Source: Elymus sibiricus (Eukaryota > Streptophyta > Magnoliopsida > Poales > Poaceae). Taken from it: a DNA stretch of 64,000 bases. The DNA lies in NCBI GenBank assembly GCA_039707655.1, contig CM077676.1, forward strand, positions 84,469,895 through 84,533,894. Direction: 5' to 3'. The notes beneath the pieces are model-generated. The model was not told the origin of the DNA. It searched no databases and saw only the letters and a program-made list of their open reading frames with translations. Numbering within the stretch: the stretch's first letter is position 1; each line of letters opens with the position of its first letter. Positions 10,096-20,351 of the stretch are shown here, one piece after another. The position numbers were made by a program, and so were the translations under genes.

Positions 10096-11069
10096 TAGGC
10101 CAGCCCAGGTTGCACAGCTGGATGCCTTGGATCTGCCGCTTTAGCATGATGTATTGCATCGAAGCGCTTCCATGCAAAAGCGTCCGATGTGTGTACCAAC
10201 ATCGGCTCCCCATCTGCATCTAGTTCGGTTCTTTTGCCCAATTTGTGCCATGTCATCTGTCTGGCCATCTCTTCGACCATGAAAAGACGTTGAAGTCTTG
10301 GTATGACTGGCATATACCGAAGAACATTAACTGGGATTTTTGTCTGACTCTTCTCACCCATACCGTTGTCTACCTCAACATACCTGGAAGACTGGCAAAT
10401 GGGACAATACTTCAAGTCCGCATACTCAAGCCTAAATAAGGCACATCCTTTCTCATAGGCATCTATCTTCTCATAGGGCATCTTAAGTGCACGGAGGATT
10501 TTGTCCGACTGGTACAGGTTTGCAGGCATTACATGGCCTTTGGGTAGAAAGCGTCCAAATAGTGTCATCATCGCGTCGTAGCATTCTCTGCCCAAGTTGA
10601 ATTGAGCCTTCAGAGCCATTACTTGTGCGATGGCATCCAGCTGACAAAGCTCAGTGTGCTCGTGGAGAGGACGTTTTGAAGACTCCAACATATCATTGAA
10701 GGCCTTTGCAGATTCCTCCATCTCATCGTCCGAATCCCGAGCATCATCAAAGTCTTCCACCATGTCTTCCATCCCGGTACCATGCTCGTCGGTGCGACGA
10801 CGGCCCTCCTCAGCTCTGGCACGTTGGGCAGACTCACCATGAAATGTCCAGACCGTATAATCAGGCGTAAAACCCAACTTCTCCAGGTGTTTGATCTTTT
10901 CAAACTCGGACTTCTTATGAAAGTTGTCGCAGTCGACACAGGGGCACCAGTTTGTTTCCTGTCCATTTGCAAATGCGGCTCTCACAAACCCCTTGGTTTT
11001 TCTTAGCCATTCATGGGTCATGTCTTTCTGACTAGTGTGACCGGTGTACATCCACGCACGATCACTCAT
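10032..11069 (-). pseudogene. C2 transposase fragment (TNPD N-terminal region)
   Basis: The 345-residue ORF begins at ATG 11069 (MSDRAWMYTGHTS), the usual start of CACTA transposases. Residues about 1-80 form the transposase-associated domain with CPCVDCDN, a conserved leucine/histidine segment and the closing FHGE motif. Near residue 220 the zinc-binding start of Transposase_21 appears (CPICQSSRY), followed by RYMPVIPRLQRLF and MTWHKLGKR. The family's catalytic region is missing: similarity ends near 10125 (WKRFDAIH), and the last roughly 30 residues are translated subterminal repeat. It is a deletion product whose peptide, if made, would lack catalysis. Confidence 0.85.
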
Positions 11070-11203
11070 CTTGCCTAGCTACTGGACACACAAGAAATAT
11101 ATACATAATTCAGCAAACCATATTCATCAGTTAATAGAGTTTGTCAGTTTTATTACGTCCATGCAACCTAGACACTAGTAGGTAAAGATAGGTCCTAATC
11201 CCA

Positions 11204-11419
11204 CCCGAGTATGTGTAGATTGGGTTCGTTTTCCCATGCTCTGCTCCGGATCCGACGCAAAATTTCGGCAGCACCTCCCCGCTGTTCTCCTGATACACAT
11301 CTCGGCAATAAGCAGAGAGGATGTGTACCCGGAGAACAACAGGGAGGCACTGACGAAATTCTGCATCGGATCCGGAGCAGAGCATATGGGAAAACGAACC
11401 CAATCTACACATACTCGGG
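11204..11419. repeat. C2 long inverted repeat upstream of the transposase fragment
   Basis: Arms 11204-11303 and 11316-11419 are imperfect reverse complements (about 100 bp each) with a short spacer. Outer ends are CCCGAGTATGTGTAGATTGG and its complement; a shared inner block contains CTGCTCCGGATCCGA. It lies about 135 bp upstream of the start codon at 11069, a position like that of the C1 ORF2 inverted repeat. Confidence 0.88.
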
Positions 11420-11859
11420 CTATCCATGGATAACGTTGGACAATTCGAAAGAATCACGGTTATAAATATGCAAATGCATGCATATTTATCGATGTAACCC
11501 TTTCGAACGGGAGACGCATAGTGGTCACGCATACTGATGATTGACACCTATAGCTAGCAAGTTTCATCGGCACGAAGACCGGAACAGAGCAAATGAAGGG
11601 GGGAGGAGGAGATGTCATTTGTGCTCACCCACGAACGCAGGGGCGGAGCTCGTCGAACGCACGGGGAGGTCGTCGAACACCAGACCCTCGCAGCCCCGAA
11701 AGAACTGCACATTTAAATCCACCCGATCAACACAAATATATATGATGTTTTTCTTAACAAAATCGGGAAATATACTTCCTAACTCATAATTCACAAATAT
11801 ATGACCCCATCGGCCTCTGGAAGGCCGAAGAGCACCTTTTCGGTCAACAGGAGGCCGAA

Positions 11860-12370
11860 GAGGTGTCGGGGCTCGGGGGTGTCGTGTCTGGGTGGCGTGG
11901 TGTCGGGGTGTCGTGGTGTCGGGGTGTCGGGGTGTCGTGTCGGGGTCGGGGTGTCGGGGGTGTCGTTTCTGGGTGTCGTGGTGTCGGGGTGTCAGGGGTG
12001 TCGGAGTGTCGGGGTCGGGGTCGGGATCGGGGTGTCGGCGGGTGTCGTGTCTGGGTGTCGTGGTGTCGCGGTGTCAGGGGTGTCGGGGTGTCGGGGTCGA
12101 GGTGACGTGTCGGGGTCGGGGTGTCGGGTCGGGGTCGGGGTGCCGTGTCGGTGTCGGGGTGTCGGGTCGGGATCGGGGTCGGGGTGCCGTGCCGGGGTCG
12201 GGGTCGGGGTCGGGGTGTCGGGGTCGGGGTGTCGGGTCGGGGTCGGGTTGTCGGGTCGGGGTCGGGGTGCCGTGTCGGGGTCGGGATCGAGGTCGGGGTG
12301 TCGGGGTCGGGGTGTCGGGTCGGGGTCGGGTTGTCGGGTCGGGGTCGAGGTGCCGTGTCGGGGTCGGGGG
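11860..12370. repeat. GTCGGGGTC minisatellite (G-rich on the plus strand)
   Basis: About 500 bp of variable GTGTCGGGG and GTCGGGGTC units. Several stretches fit the four-run G-quadruplex pattern, for example GGGGTCGGGGTCGGGG near 12193-12215. Overlapping open frames in all plus frames result from the repeat and were not called as genes. Confidence 0.92.
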
Positions 12371-12715
12371 TTTTTCTCTTTTTTTTCTTTTCTTCTTCTT
12401 CCTCTTCTTTCTTTTCTTCCTTTTCTTCCTTTTTTTTCCTTCTTCTTCTTCTTCTTCCTCCTTTCCTTTTTCCTCTTTTTCTTCTCCTCCTCTCCTCTTT
12501 TTTCTTCTTCTTCTTCCTCTTCTTCTTTTTTCTTCTCCTCCTCCTCCTCTTCTTCTTCTTCCTTTCCTTTTTTCCTCTTCTTCTTCTCCTCCTCCTCTTC
12601 TTCTGTTTCTTCTTCTTATTATTATTTTTTGTTCTTTTTCTTTTTTATTTTTCCTTTTTTTCATCTCCTTTTCTTCTTTTTTTTCTTCTAGGTTTTTTTT
12701 CTACCTAAATGTCTA
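12371..12715. repeat. Polypyrimidine tract (TTC/CTC-rich on the plus strand)
   Basis: About 340 bp of nearly uninterrupted C and T on the plus strand directly follows the G-rich minisatellite. Long open frames rich in Phe/Ser/Leu (plus) or Lys/Arg/Glu (minus) are compositional artefacts. Confidence 0.92.
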
Positions 12716-12829
12716 AATATTTTTTCCTATTTACCCAAACACCTAAACAACTATTTGCAAAACATCTAAAAACAGAAAACTAAAAATCTAATTAGAAAAA
12801 CAGAAAAAAAAATTAAAAGGGGGGCAGGG

Positions 12830-13182
12830 GAAGCTCACCAGAGAGGGGCAGGGGGCAGGGCGGCCGACGGCGAGGAGAGGAGGCCGGCGGCGAGGAGAGG
12901 AGGCCGCCGGGGAGGGGGCGGCGGCGGCAGGAGGGCCGTGAGGAGGGGGCGGCGCCGCGGTGGTGGAGGTGCGCCACGGGGAGGGGGGCAGGCGGTGGTG
13001 GAGGGCGGGGAGGGGGCGGCGGCGGCGGTGAGAGAGGGGGGGAGGGGGCGGCGGCGAGAGGGCGGGGAGGGGGCGGCGGCGGCGGCGGTGAGAGAGGGGA
13101 ACGGGCGCGGGTGTGAGAGAGAGAGAGGTGAGAGAAAGAGAGAGAGGCGGGAGGCGCGGGGGGATGGCGAAAATTAAGCCCC
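12830..13182 (-). promoter_or_regulatory. C2 GC-rich leader-like region
   Basis: GGCGGCGG- and GAGAG-rich on the plus strand, so C/T- and CCG-rich on the minus strand, and placed just inside the right subterminal repeats. It resembles the leader region of C1 at 9130-9480 in composition and place, and probably held the transposase promoter and first noncoding exon. Proline-rich ORFs across it are not convincing. Confidence 0.45.
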
Positions 13183-13560
13183 CTCTTTGCCGTCTGCCAG
13201 CAGACGGCAAAGAGGGGGGCCGTTAGCGCGTCCCCGCCGTTACACTGTGGGGCCCCCTCACCTCTTTGCCATTTGCTGACAGACAGCAAAGAGTTCTTTG
13301 CCGTCTGCCAGCAGACGGCAAAGAAGTGGCCCGTGTGACCTGGCAAGTGCAGTACCAAGTGGGGCCCACTTTGTTCTTTGCCGTCTGCTGGAAGACGGCA
13401 AAGAACTCTTTGCCGTCTGCCAGCAGACGGTAACGAAGTGTAGATGGCAAAGAGCCTCTTTGCCATCAGCATGTTCTTTGTCGTCTGCTTTATAAAAGCA
13501 GACGGCAAATATCCTCTTTGCCATCTGTCAGCAGACGGCAAAGAGCTGGCAGATGGCAAA
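13183..13560. repeat. C2 right subterminal foldback repeats
   Basis: At least six palindromic units built on TTTGCCGTCTGC / GCAGACGGCAAA, some with mismatches (TTTGCCATCTG), matching the left-end units. Confidence 0.9.
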
Positions 13561-16500
13561 GTCCCTGATTCCAGTGGTGTCTATCCAGTGCTACTGCTAA
13601 CTATTCCAATTTTTATTTTTATTTTCTTTTTATTATTTTCCTTTACTAGTTTTTAGTTTTCTTTTCTTTTTATTATTTTCCTTTTCTTTTCTGTTTACTT
13701 TTCTTTTTCTTTTGTATTGCTTTCTCCCTTTTGTTTTTGTTTTTTTTTCTCCCAACGACGGCGTCTCCCTCCCACACTGCGTGAATATCACCGGAACCAT
13801 GCATATGTGGTGGTAATTGAAGGGGATATGATGTATACATCATTTGACCGATAACGGTTACTTAAGTGCATACACAAAATAGATACATATATATAAATGA
13901 TTGTTTCTCAGCTGCGGCGACGACGTTTCACATTGAGCTTCTTCCCTTTCTTGTTCGTTGTCGAATAATTGAGCCCCTCCTTGTGACTTTTCCGGAACCA
14001 TGGAGTACGATCTTTCTTAGGTAATGTAGTATTGATTCTTCTTTTCACGTATGCTTCATCGTCATCGTCATCTTCCCTCATCGGGTTGCCGTATTGGTCG
14101 TAGTCTTCCTCGTTGGCGACTCCATCCATTCCGACGATGCTCCTTTTGCCTCTCCTCACGACAACACTGCTGAGATTGGTCGGGTCGGTTATGAAGAAGC
14201 ATTGTGTCACGTGCTTAGCGTGTACCCATGGCTCAGTTTTGGCGATGACGTTAACGTTCACGGTTGCGCTCTTCGCGTCGGGTATAGACATGGTAGTGAA
14301 ATACTTGTTTTCTCTTACGACGTCCTTAGCCCATCTGACACGGAACATCGTCGCACTGTGCATTCCAGCATAGTCAAGCTCCCAGATCTCTTCGACCCTT
14401 CCGTAGAATCTTTCAGTTGTGCCGGCGTCGTCGGTCACGCATTCAATCGTCACCCCGGAGTTCTGGTAATCACTGTCCATGTCTTTGGCCTCCGTGTAGA
14501 ACGTGTACCCGTTGATATCGTATGACTGATAGGTCGCGAGTTTGGGCACGGGGCCATGTGCTAAGGCGTGTATGAGCAATCCGTCCGAACTGCCCTCTTC
14601 CGGGGGATTTTCAAGAACTTGCTTTTTGAACCAACGCAAGAAAGTGGCGTTGTGCTCTATAGTAACTTCGTCGTCCGTCTTGAGCATCCCCTTAACACGG
14701 TACTTATTTGCGATGGTTTCTTTGTGCTGTGCCACATAATCATCTACCACATCTAGGTGTTGAAGCACTACTAAGTTAGCCCTGTCAAAGTCGTTCCGTC
14801 GATTCGAGTAGTCCACGTGCAATTCCCTCCGGCCGTTGTTGTGACCTTATCCTCCGAGCCTCCCATCGTGCTTCTTGACGGGCAAACCAACAATAGGGTC
14901 TCCGACGCCTATGTAATTCTCGCAAAAGGAGATGCACTGATGCGTCAGATACCCCTAGACGATGCTCCGATCGGGACGGGACATGTTACGAACGAATCCT
15001 TTGATGACCCCATTCATCCTCTCAAACGGCATCATGCTGTGAAGGAATGTCGGCCCGAGGTCGATGATGTCGTCCACGATGTGGACACACAGATGCACCA
15101 TGACGTCAAAGAACGCGGGCGGGAAGTACATCTCAAGCTCACATAGTATGACAACGATCTCTTCCTGTAGCCTTCGGAGCTGCTTCACACTTATGGACTT
15201 TCGAGAGATAACGTCGAAGAAGTTGCAGAGACCAGTAAGCGTGTCACGGACGTGCTTGTCCATTATCCCTCTAATGGCAACCGGGAGTATCTGCGTCATC
15301 ATCACATGACAGTCATGAGACTTCATCCCGCTGAACCTTTTCTTCTTGGGGTCTAGAAATCTGCTTATCTTCCCACAGTAACCAGAACTGACTTTGATTC
15401 CCATAAGGCACTTGATGAATTGATCGATCTCCTTCGCACTTAAGGTGAAGCAAGAAGGGGGGCAATAATTCTCCTCCTTCTTGTTGACTTTTCTGCCCCT
15501 TTCCCCCGCCTCCGTCTCCGTCTCCGTATCCTCCGTCGACGTTTTACGGGGCGGCATGTGGAGATCTTCCCTGATCTCCAAATCTTCCAAGTTTTTCCTT
15601 GCCTTCGGCCCGTCCTTGGTCTTCTCCAGCATGTTCATCAGTGTGCCAAGCAAGCTCTCGAGGACATTCTTCGTGATATGCATTTGATCAAGGCAATGAG
15701 GCGCGTCGTGATTGGGCCAGTACTCCAAGTCCGAAAAAACAGACCTCGTTTTCCATACCTTCAGTAGCGGCTCCGGCGCCTTTTTCATCTTTCCCGGCGC
15801 GGGGCACTGTTCCCAGTTTTTCAACAGCTCGTTGATTTCGGCGCCTTTCCTCTTACGTGGAGGACCTCGATGCTCAGCCTTACCATTGAATAGATCTCCA
15901 CGCTTTCTCCACGGGTCATCCTTCTCGAGCCATCTACGATGCCCCATGTACACGATTTTCCCGGACCCGCCTTCTTTCGTTGACGTAAGCTGCTGAGACG
16001 TTGTATCATCCATGCACCTCATGCATCCGCAGTATCCATGGCACACCTAGCCTGAGACATACCCGTAACCGAGATAGTCGTGCACCGTCATCATCAGCGC
16101 GGCTCTCATATAAAAATACTCTCCTTTGCCGGCGTCCCATGTCCATGCCGGTGTTTTCCATAACGTGTCTAGCTCCTCTTTCAGAAGACCCAGATACAGG
16201 TTAATATTATTTCCCGGTTGTTTCGGCCCTTGAATCAGCATGCTCATGTGTATGTACTTTGTCTTCATGCACTTCCATGGGGGGAGGTTGTACATCCATA
16301 CAAAGACGGGCCATGTGCTAAGGTTGGTGTTTTGGTTTCCAAACGGATTCATGCCATCGGTACTCGCACCAAGCATGATGTTCCTTAGATCTTCTACAGC
16401 AAATCCATATACGGCGTTGAATACTCTCCACTGGCTACCATCTACGAGGTGTCTCAGCTTCGGATCATCTCCATCGTCGGGCTTTGTCCTCTCCGTGTGC

Positions 16501-17490
16501 CAGCGCATGAGCTTTGCTTCCTTAGGATCTACGAAATACCGCTGCAGACGGGGAGTGATCGGAAAGTACCATACAACTTTCTGAGGAGATTTCTTTCCTT
16601 CCTTCTTGTATCGAGAAGCATTGCACACTGGACAGCTGGTTTTTTCCGCGTGCTCCGTCCCCCGATAAATGATGCAATCGTTGATGCATGCGTGGTACCT
16701 AAAGTGCGACAAATCAAAAGGGGAAACGATTTTCTTGGCCTCCTCGACACTAGTAGGACACAGGTTCCCCGCGGGAAGAACTTTATTATGTAGATACTTC
16801 AAATGCTCATCGAGGCTTTTGTCTGTCCATTTGTTTTTGGCCTTCGTCTTTAGAAGTTCGAGCGTGAAACTCAAGCGGGTGACCTCGGGATCGCAACCGT
16901 CATAAAATGGAGTCTTAGAGTCAACTTCAAGTTGCGCCAAGTTGGCCTCCTATCTAGAAGCAGCTCTCTCTCTAGTCGTACTCTTGCGAAGGAGGTCTCG
17001 AACATGAGGGTCCTGCACGACTGGACTTAGTAGCTGTTGGGAAACGTTGCATGGGAAACAAAAAATTTCCTACGCACACACAAGATCTATCCATGGTGAT
17101 GAGCATCTACGAGAGGGAGAGTGAATCTACATACCCTTGTAGATCGCTAAGCGGAAGCGTTAAGAAACGCGGTTGATGTAGTCGAACGTCTCCGCGATCC
17201 AAATCGCAAGTCGTCCCTCGATCCGATCACGAACTAGTGCCGAACGGATGGCACCTCCGCGTTCAACACACGTACGGCTTGATGACGCCTTCACCTCCTC
17301 GATCCAGCGAGCGATGATGAAGTAGTAGATGAGTTCCGGCAGCACGACGGCGTGGTGATGGTGGTGAGGAACAATCTCTGCATGGCTTCGCCAAGCACTA
17401 CGGAGATTATGACGGGAGAACTAGAGGGTTAGGGTTGCCGACACACGGCTTGGGAAATCTTAATGTGTCCCGTGTGCTAGCCCTGCCCCT

Positions 17491-17499
17491 CTATTTATA
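17491..17499 (-). promoter_or_regulatory. TATA box of the solo LTR
   Basis: TATAAATAG on the minus strand, with GC-rich sequence downstream, at a place in the LTR consistent with the known promoter of BARE-type elements. If active it would transcribe toward the 3' part of the transposase gene. Confidence 0.55.
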
Positions 17500-17609
17500 T
17501 GTTGAGCCTTGGGGTCTAAACTTGGAGTAAAAGCCTCCTCCAGGTCGGTTTTGCCCGCACAAGGTCGGTTTGGCCCGCAGGGAAAGAGTCCAACTCGGAT
17601 CCCTGCAAT

Positions 17610-17740
17610 ACCGCGCACAAGCGGTAGTACCGCTTACGATAAGCGGTAGTACCGCCCGTAGCGGTAGTACCGCTTACGATAAGCGGTAGTACCGCCCGTA
17701 GCGGTAGTACCGCTTACGATAAGCGGTAGTACCGCCCCAG
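17610..17740. repeat. Palindromic tandem repeat inside the solo LTR
   Basis: The palindrome GCGGTAGTACCGC is repeated six times, with alternating spacers TTACGATAA and CGTA, as a tandem unit of about 44 bp. Confidence 0.9.
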
Positions 17741-19354
17741 ACGCCAGCAAAACTTCCTTTTGCACCTTGCCTAAGCCTCGTGGGCTTTACCCCTTGGCCC
17801 AAATAAAGTGTTCTCGTATCCGAACATTTCGGGAAACATCCAGAACCTCTTCCGGTGAATTCCGGAAACCAAAACACTATTATCACATATATCAATCTTT
17901 ACCTCCGGACTATTCCGGAGATCCTCGTCATGTCCGGGATCTTATCCGGGACTCCGAACAACCTTCGGTCACCAACACAATAACTCAACTATACTAATCG
18001 TCACCAAACGTTAAGTGTGTAGACCCTGCGGGTTCGATAACTATGTAGACATGACCGAGACACCTCTACGATCAATAACCAATAGCGGGACCTGGATGCC
18101 CATATTGGCTCCTACATATTCTACGAAGATCTTTATCGGTCGAACCTCTATGTCAAGGATTCAGTTAATCCCGTATACTGTTCCCTTTGTTCTTCGGTAT
18201 GTTACTTGCCCGAGATTCGATCGTCGGTATCTCTATACCTAGTTCAATCTCGTTACTGGCAAGTCTCTTTACTCGTTCCGTAATACAAGATCTCGTGGCT
18301 AACATTTTAGTCACATTGCTTGCAAGGCTCATTGTGATGTTGTATTACCGAGTGGGCCCTGAGATACCTCTCCATCACACGGAGTAACAAATCCCAGTCT
18401 TGATCCATGCCAACCCAACAGACACCCTCGGAGATACCTGTAGAGCACCTTTATAGTCACCCAGTTACGTTGCGACGTTTGATACACACAAGGTACTCCT
18501 CCGATGTCAGGGAGTTGCATGATCTCATGGTCATAGGAACAGATACTTGACATGCAGAAAACAATAGCAATAAACTGACACGATCATATGCTACGTTCGT
18601 AGTTTGGGTCTTGTCCATCACATCATTCTCCTAATGATGTGATCCCGTTATCAAATGACATCTCATGTCAATGGCTAGGAAACCTTAACCATCTTTGATC
18701 AATGAGCTAGTCAACTAGAGGCTTACTAGGGACACAGTGTTGTCTATGTACCCACACATGTATTTGAGATTCCAATCAATACAATTATAGCATGGATAAT
18801 AAACGATTATCATGAACAAGGAAATATAATAATAACCAATTTATTATTGCCTCTAGGGCATATTTCCAACAGTAGCGACGTCGAAGACTGCGGCGTGACC
18901 GCCGCCTCTTCTCCGCCATGTCCGGACTCTTCTTCGCCGTGTCCGGAGTCTTCTCTGCCGCCGTCATTTTCGGACTCTTCCCCGCCGCCATGTCCGGCGC
19001 CATCGTCTTCGTGTCGATCGGTCATCTCTTCGTCTAGCCCCATGTCGTTATTCCCTGCCATATGGACGTCCTCATCGTCATCATCTTCACTTATCCACCG
19101 AGTATAGCCATCCATGAAACCATACATCAGCAGGTGCGCCTTCAAACTGCCACCATCAAAAGGGTCCAAAAGGACTCCTTCTTTGCATCTTGTACACGGA
19201 CATCTAATCCTAGTCCGATTATTTGCATACATGTCCATCACCGCGGATTGCATGTATCGCTCCACCTTCCATCCACTCACCTTCATGACCGACTGCACGG
19301 TATAACAAGGAAAAGGGTTATAAACAAAATGCATGCATGCATGCAAAGTCATAT

Positions 19355-19460
19355 AAAAATTTGGCATGACCTTGCCTAAAAATAGGACATATCGAGTTTG
19401 CTCGAAATTCACCGAAACGGAAATAAATCGACATTTCGGCAAAACATAAGCAACTCGGGG
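19355..19460 (-). promoter_or_regulatory. Shared upstream module, transposase copy
   Basis: Direct-repeat partner of 8316-8416. Landmarks in common include GGCATGACC, GGACATAT, ACGGAAAT and CGGCAAAACATA. It starts about 70 bp upstream of the transposase start codon. Only one arm is present here, whereas at ORF2 it is one arm of a long inverted repeat. Confidence 0.6.
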
Positions 19461-19549
19461 GCATGTCACTCACACAAATCTCTCCATTATCCCAAACACA
19501 CATATTCCCATTCACACACATATTCCCATTCTTGAAATGAACAACTTTT

Positions 19550-19984
19550 TACTCACCTATCTCCCGAGAGAGACCGATCGACCGGATGAAGCCTTTCGCT
19601 ACCTATAGGGATCGAAAGTGTGGATGGCTAAATAGCTAGCTAGATCTAGCTAGTTGTTGGGGAGGAGAGATGACTCTAGTTAGCTAGGTAACTAATGGAG
19701 AGGGAGAGAGATGAGCTAGCTAGATCTATATCTAATGGAATGGAGGGAGAGCCAAATAAATGAGGTAGGGGGGCATTTATGGAGCTAGCTAGAGATGAGA
19801 AGGCCATTTATGGAGGAGAGTTATGGTGGAGGGGGAATTAATGGGGAGAGAAGAGAGGTAGGAGGAAGAGAGAAGAAGGGAAACAATGGTAGAGAACTAA
19901 CTTAGAGAGGGGAGAGGGGAAAGTAGAGGGAGAGAGGGCAAAGGGGGAGGAGGGGAGTGGGTGGGTGGAAATTAAAGGTGGCAC
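19550..19984 (-). promoter_or_regulatory. C1 transposase leader region, purine-rich on plus strand
   Basis: GA-rich on the plus strand (GGGAGAGAG, GGAGGAG), so pyrimidine-rich on the minus strand, between the right-end repeats and the transposase start. The composition suits a plant 5' leader. A CTAGCTAG-rich patch lies at 19625-19740. No ORF was seen. Confidence 0.4.
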
Positions 19985-20351
19985 CAGCCGCAACTAGCAG
20001 TAGCGCTGTTTCTAAGAAAGCGCTGCTGCTATTGTACTTAGTAGTAGCGCTTTCAAGGAAAAGCGCTACTATTAAGTGGGACCCATTAGCAGTAGCGATG
20101 TTGTAAAATAAAGCGCTACTGCTAAATTCTTATTAGTAGCGCTGTTTTCGGGGCAGCGCTGCTGCTACAGCTAGCGTCGGTGGGAGTGTTGGGTCCCTCT
20201 TAGTAGTAGCGCTCTTTCTGAATCCAGCGCTACTGATAAATGATTACTTGTAGCGCTGCTCAGCGCCAGCGCTACTGCTAATTAGCAGCAGCGCTTGCTT
20301 ATTTCCAGCGCTACTACTTATGTCCTACCTATAAGCATTTTCCTAGTAGTG
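19985..20351. repeat. C1 right subterminal and terminal repeats
   Basis: Roughly fifteen AGCGCT-centred motifs in both orientations, ending in the terminal inverted repeat complement (…TTTTCCTAGTAGTG). It is the counterpart of 3386-3640. Confidence 0.88.

Larger units (their letters stand above)
9682..13579 (-). mobile_element. C2: deletion-derivative CACTA transposon nested in C1
   Basis: The ends are CACTACTGGAATCAGG at 9682 and the complement of CACCACTGGAATCAGG at 13579. A 3-bp duplication TCT flanks it (9679-9681, 13580-13582). At 3898 bp it carries foldback subterminal repeats unlike those of C1, so it belongs to a different CACTA family. The only gene is the N-terminal part of a transposase (10032-11069) that runs into the left terminal repeats. 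It is therefore non-autonomous. Confidence 0.95.
17035..18871 (-). mobile_element. Solo LTR, BARE/WIS/Angela-type (Ty1/Copia)
   Basis: On the minus strand it opens TGTTGGAAATATGCCC at 18871 and ends CCCAACA at 17035 (1837 bp). The 5-bp duplication GTAGC flanks it (17030-17034, 18872-18876). No internal region is present, so an inserted Copia element has recombined between its LTRs. The family match rests on the LTR start, end and length as remembered for BARE-1 and relatives. It splits the C1 transposase coding sequence. Confidence 0.93.
13908..19286 (-). pseudogene. C1 transposase (TNPD-like), interrupted by a solo LTR and four stop codons
   Basis: The start is ATG 19286 (MKVSGWKVERYM). The first segment, 19286-18872, holds the transposase-associated domain (RIRCPCTRCKEG, a HLLMYGFM-type segment, YTRW) and an acidic linker. 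The solo LTR (17035-18871) interrupts the gene; coding resumes at 17034. The Transposase_21 domain follows (CPVCNASRYKKEG, YFPITPRLQRYF, the FNAVYGFAVEDLRN/STDGMNPFG stretch), then CHGYCGCMRCMDD, a DUF4218-like segment (MKSHDCHVMMTQILPVAIRG, MPFERMNGVIKG) and a DUF4216-like C-terminus. From 17034 to 13908 one minus-strand frame is open except for stops at 16950-16952 (TAG), 16047-16049 (TAG), 14955-14957 (TAG) and 14847-14849 (TAA). The domain order is standard for plant CACTA transposases. Confidence 0.9.
3386..20351 (-). mobile_element. C1: CACTA (En/Spm) DNA transposon with two genes and a small cargo ORF
   Basis: The ends are CACTACTAGGA at 3386 and its complement ending TCCTAGTAGTG at 20351. 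A 3-bp target duplication GGT flanks it (3383-3385, 20352-20354), as for CACTA elements, and removal restores the E1 integrase frame. Both ends hold many AGCGCT-centred subterminal repeats. Two minus-strand genes are present: a Transposase_21-type transposase (13908-19286) and a spliced ORF2 with a Ulp1-like end (4416-8166). It has itself received C2 (9682-13579) and a solo LTR (17035-18871); without them it is about 11.2 kb. Both genes carry nonsense codons, so it cannot move by its own products. The Triticeae family name is not assigned. Confidence 0.96.

Noticed and set aside
12074..12664. Minus-strand ORF rich in Lys/Arg/Glu
   Set aside because: It is the reverse of the same simple sequence, with no non-repetitive content.
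11801..12716. Overlapping 200-300-codon ORFs in all plus frames
   Set aside because: They are translations of the GTCGGGGTC minisatellite and the polypyrimidine tract; being open in every frame shows a compositional cause.
12813..13559. Proline-rich 248-codon ORF, minus strand
   Set aside because: It spans C2 subterminal palindromes and the GC-rich leader; there is no conserved segment.
14094..16793. Plus-strand ORFs of 80-143 codons
   Set aside because: They are antisense to the conserved transposase frame.
17100..18870. Short ORFs within the solo LTR
   Set aside because: LTR sequence is noncoding, and its borders and TSD are clear.
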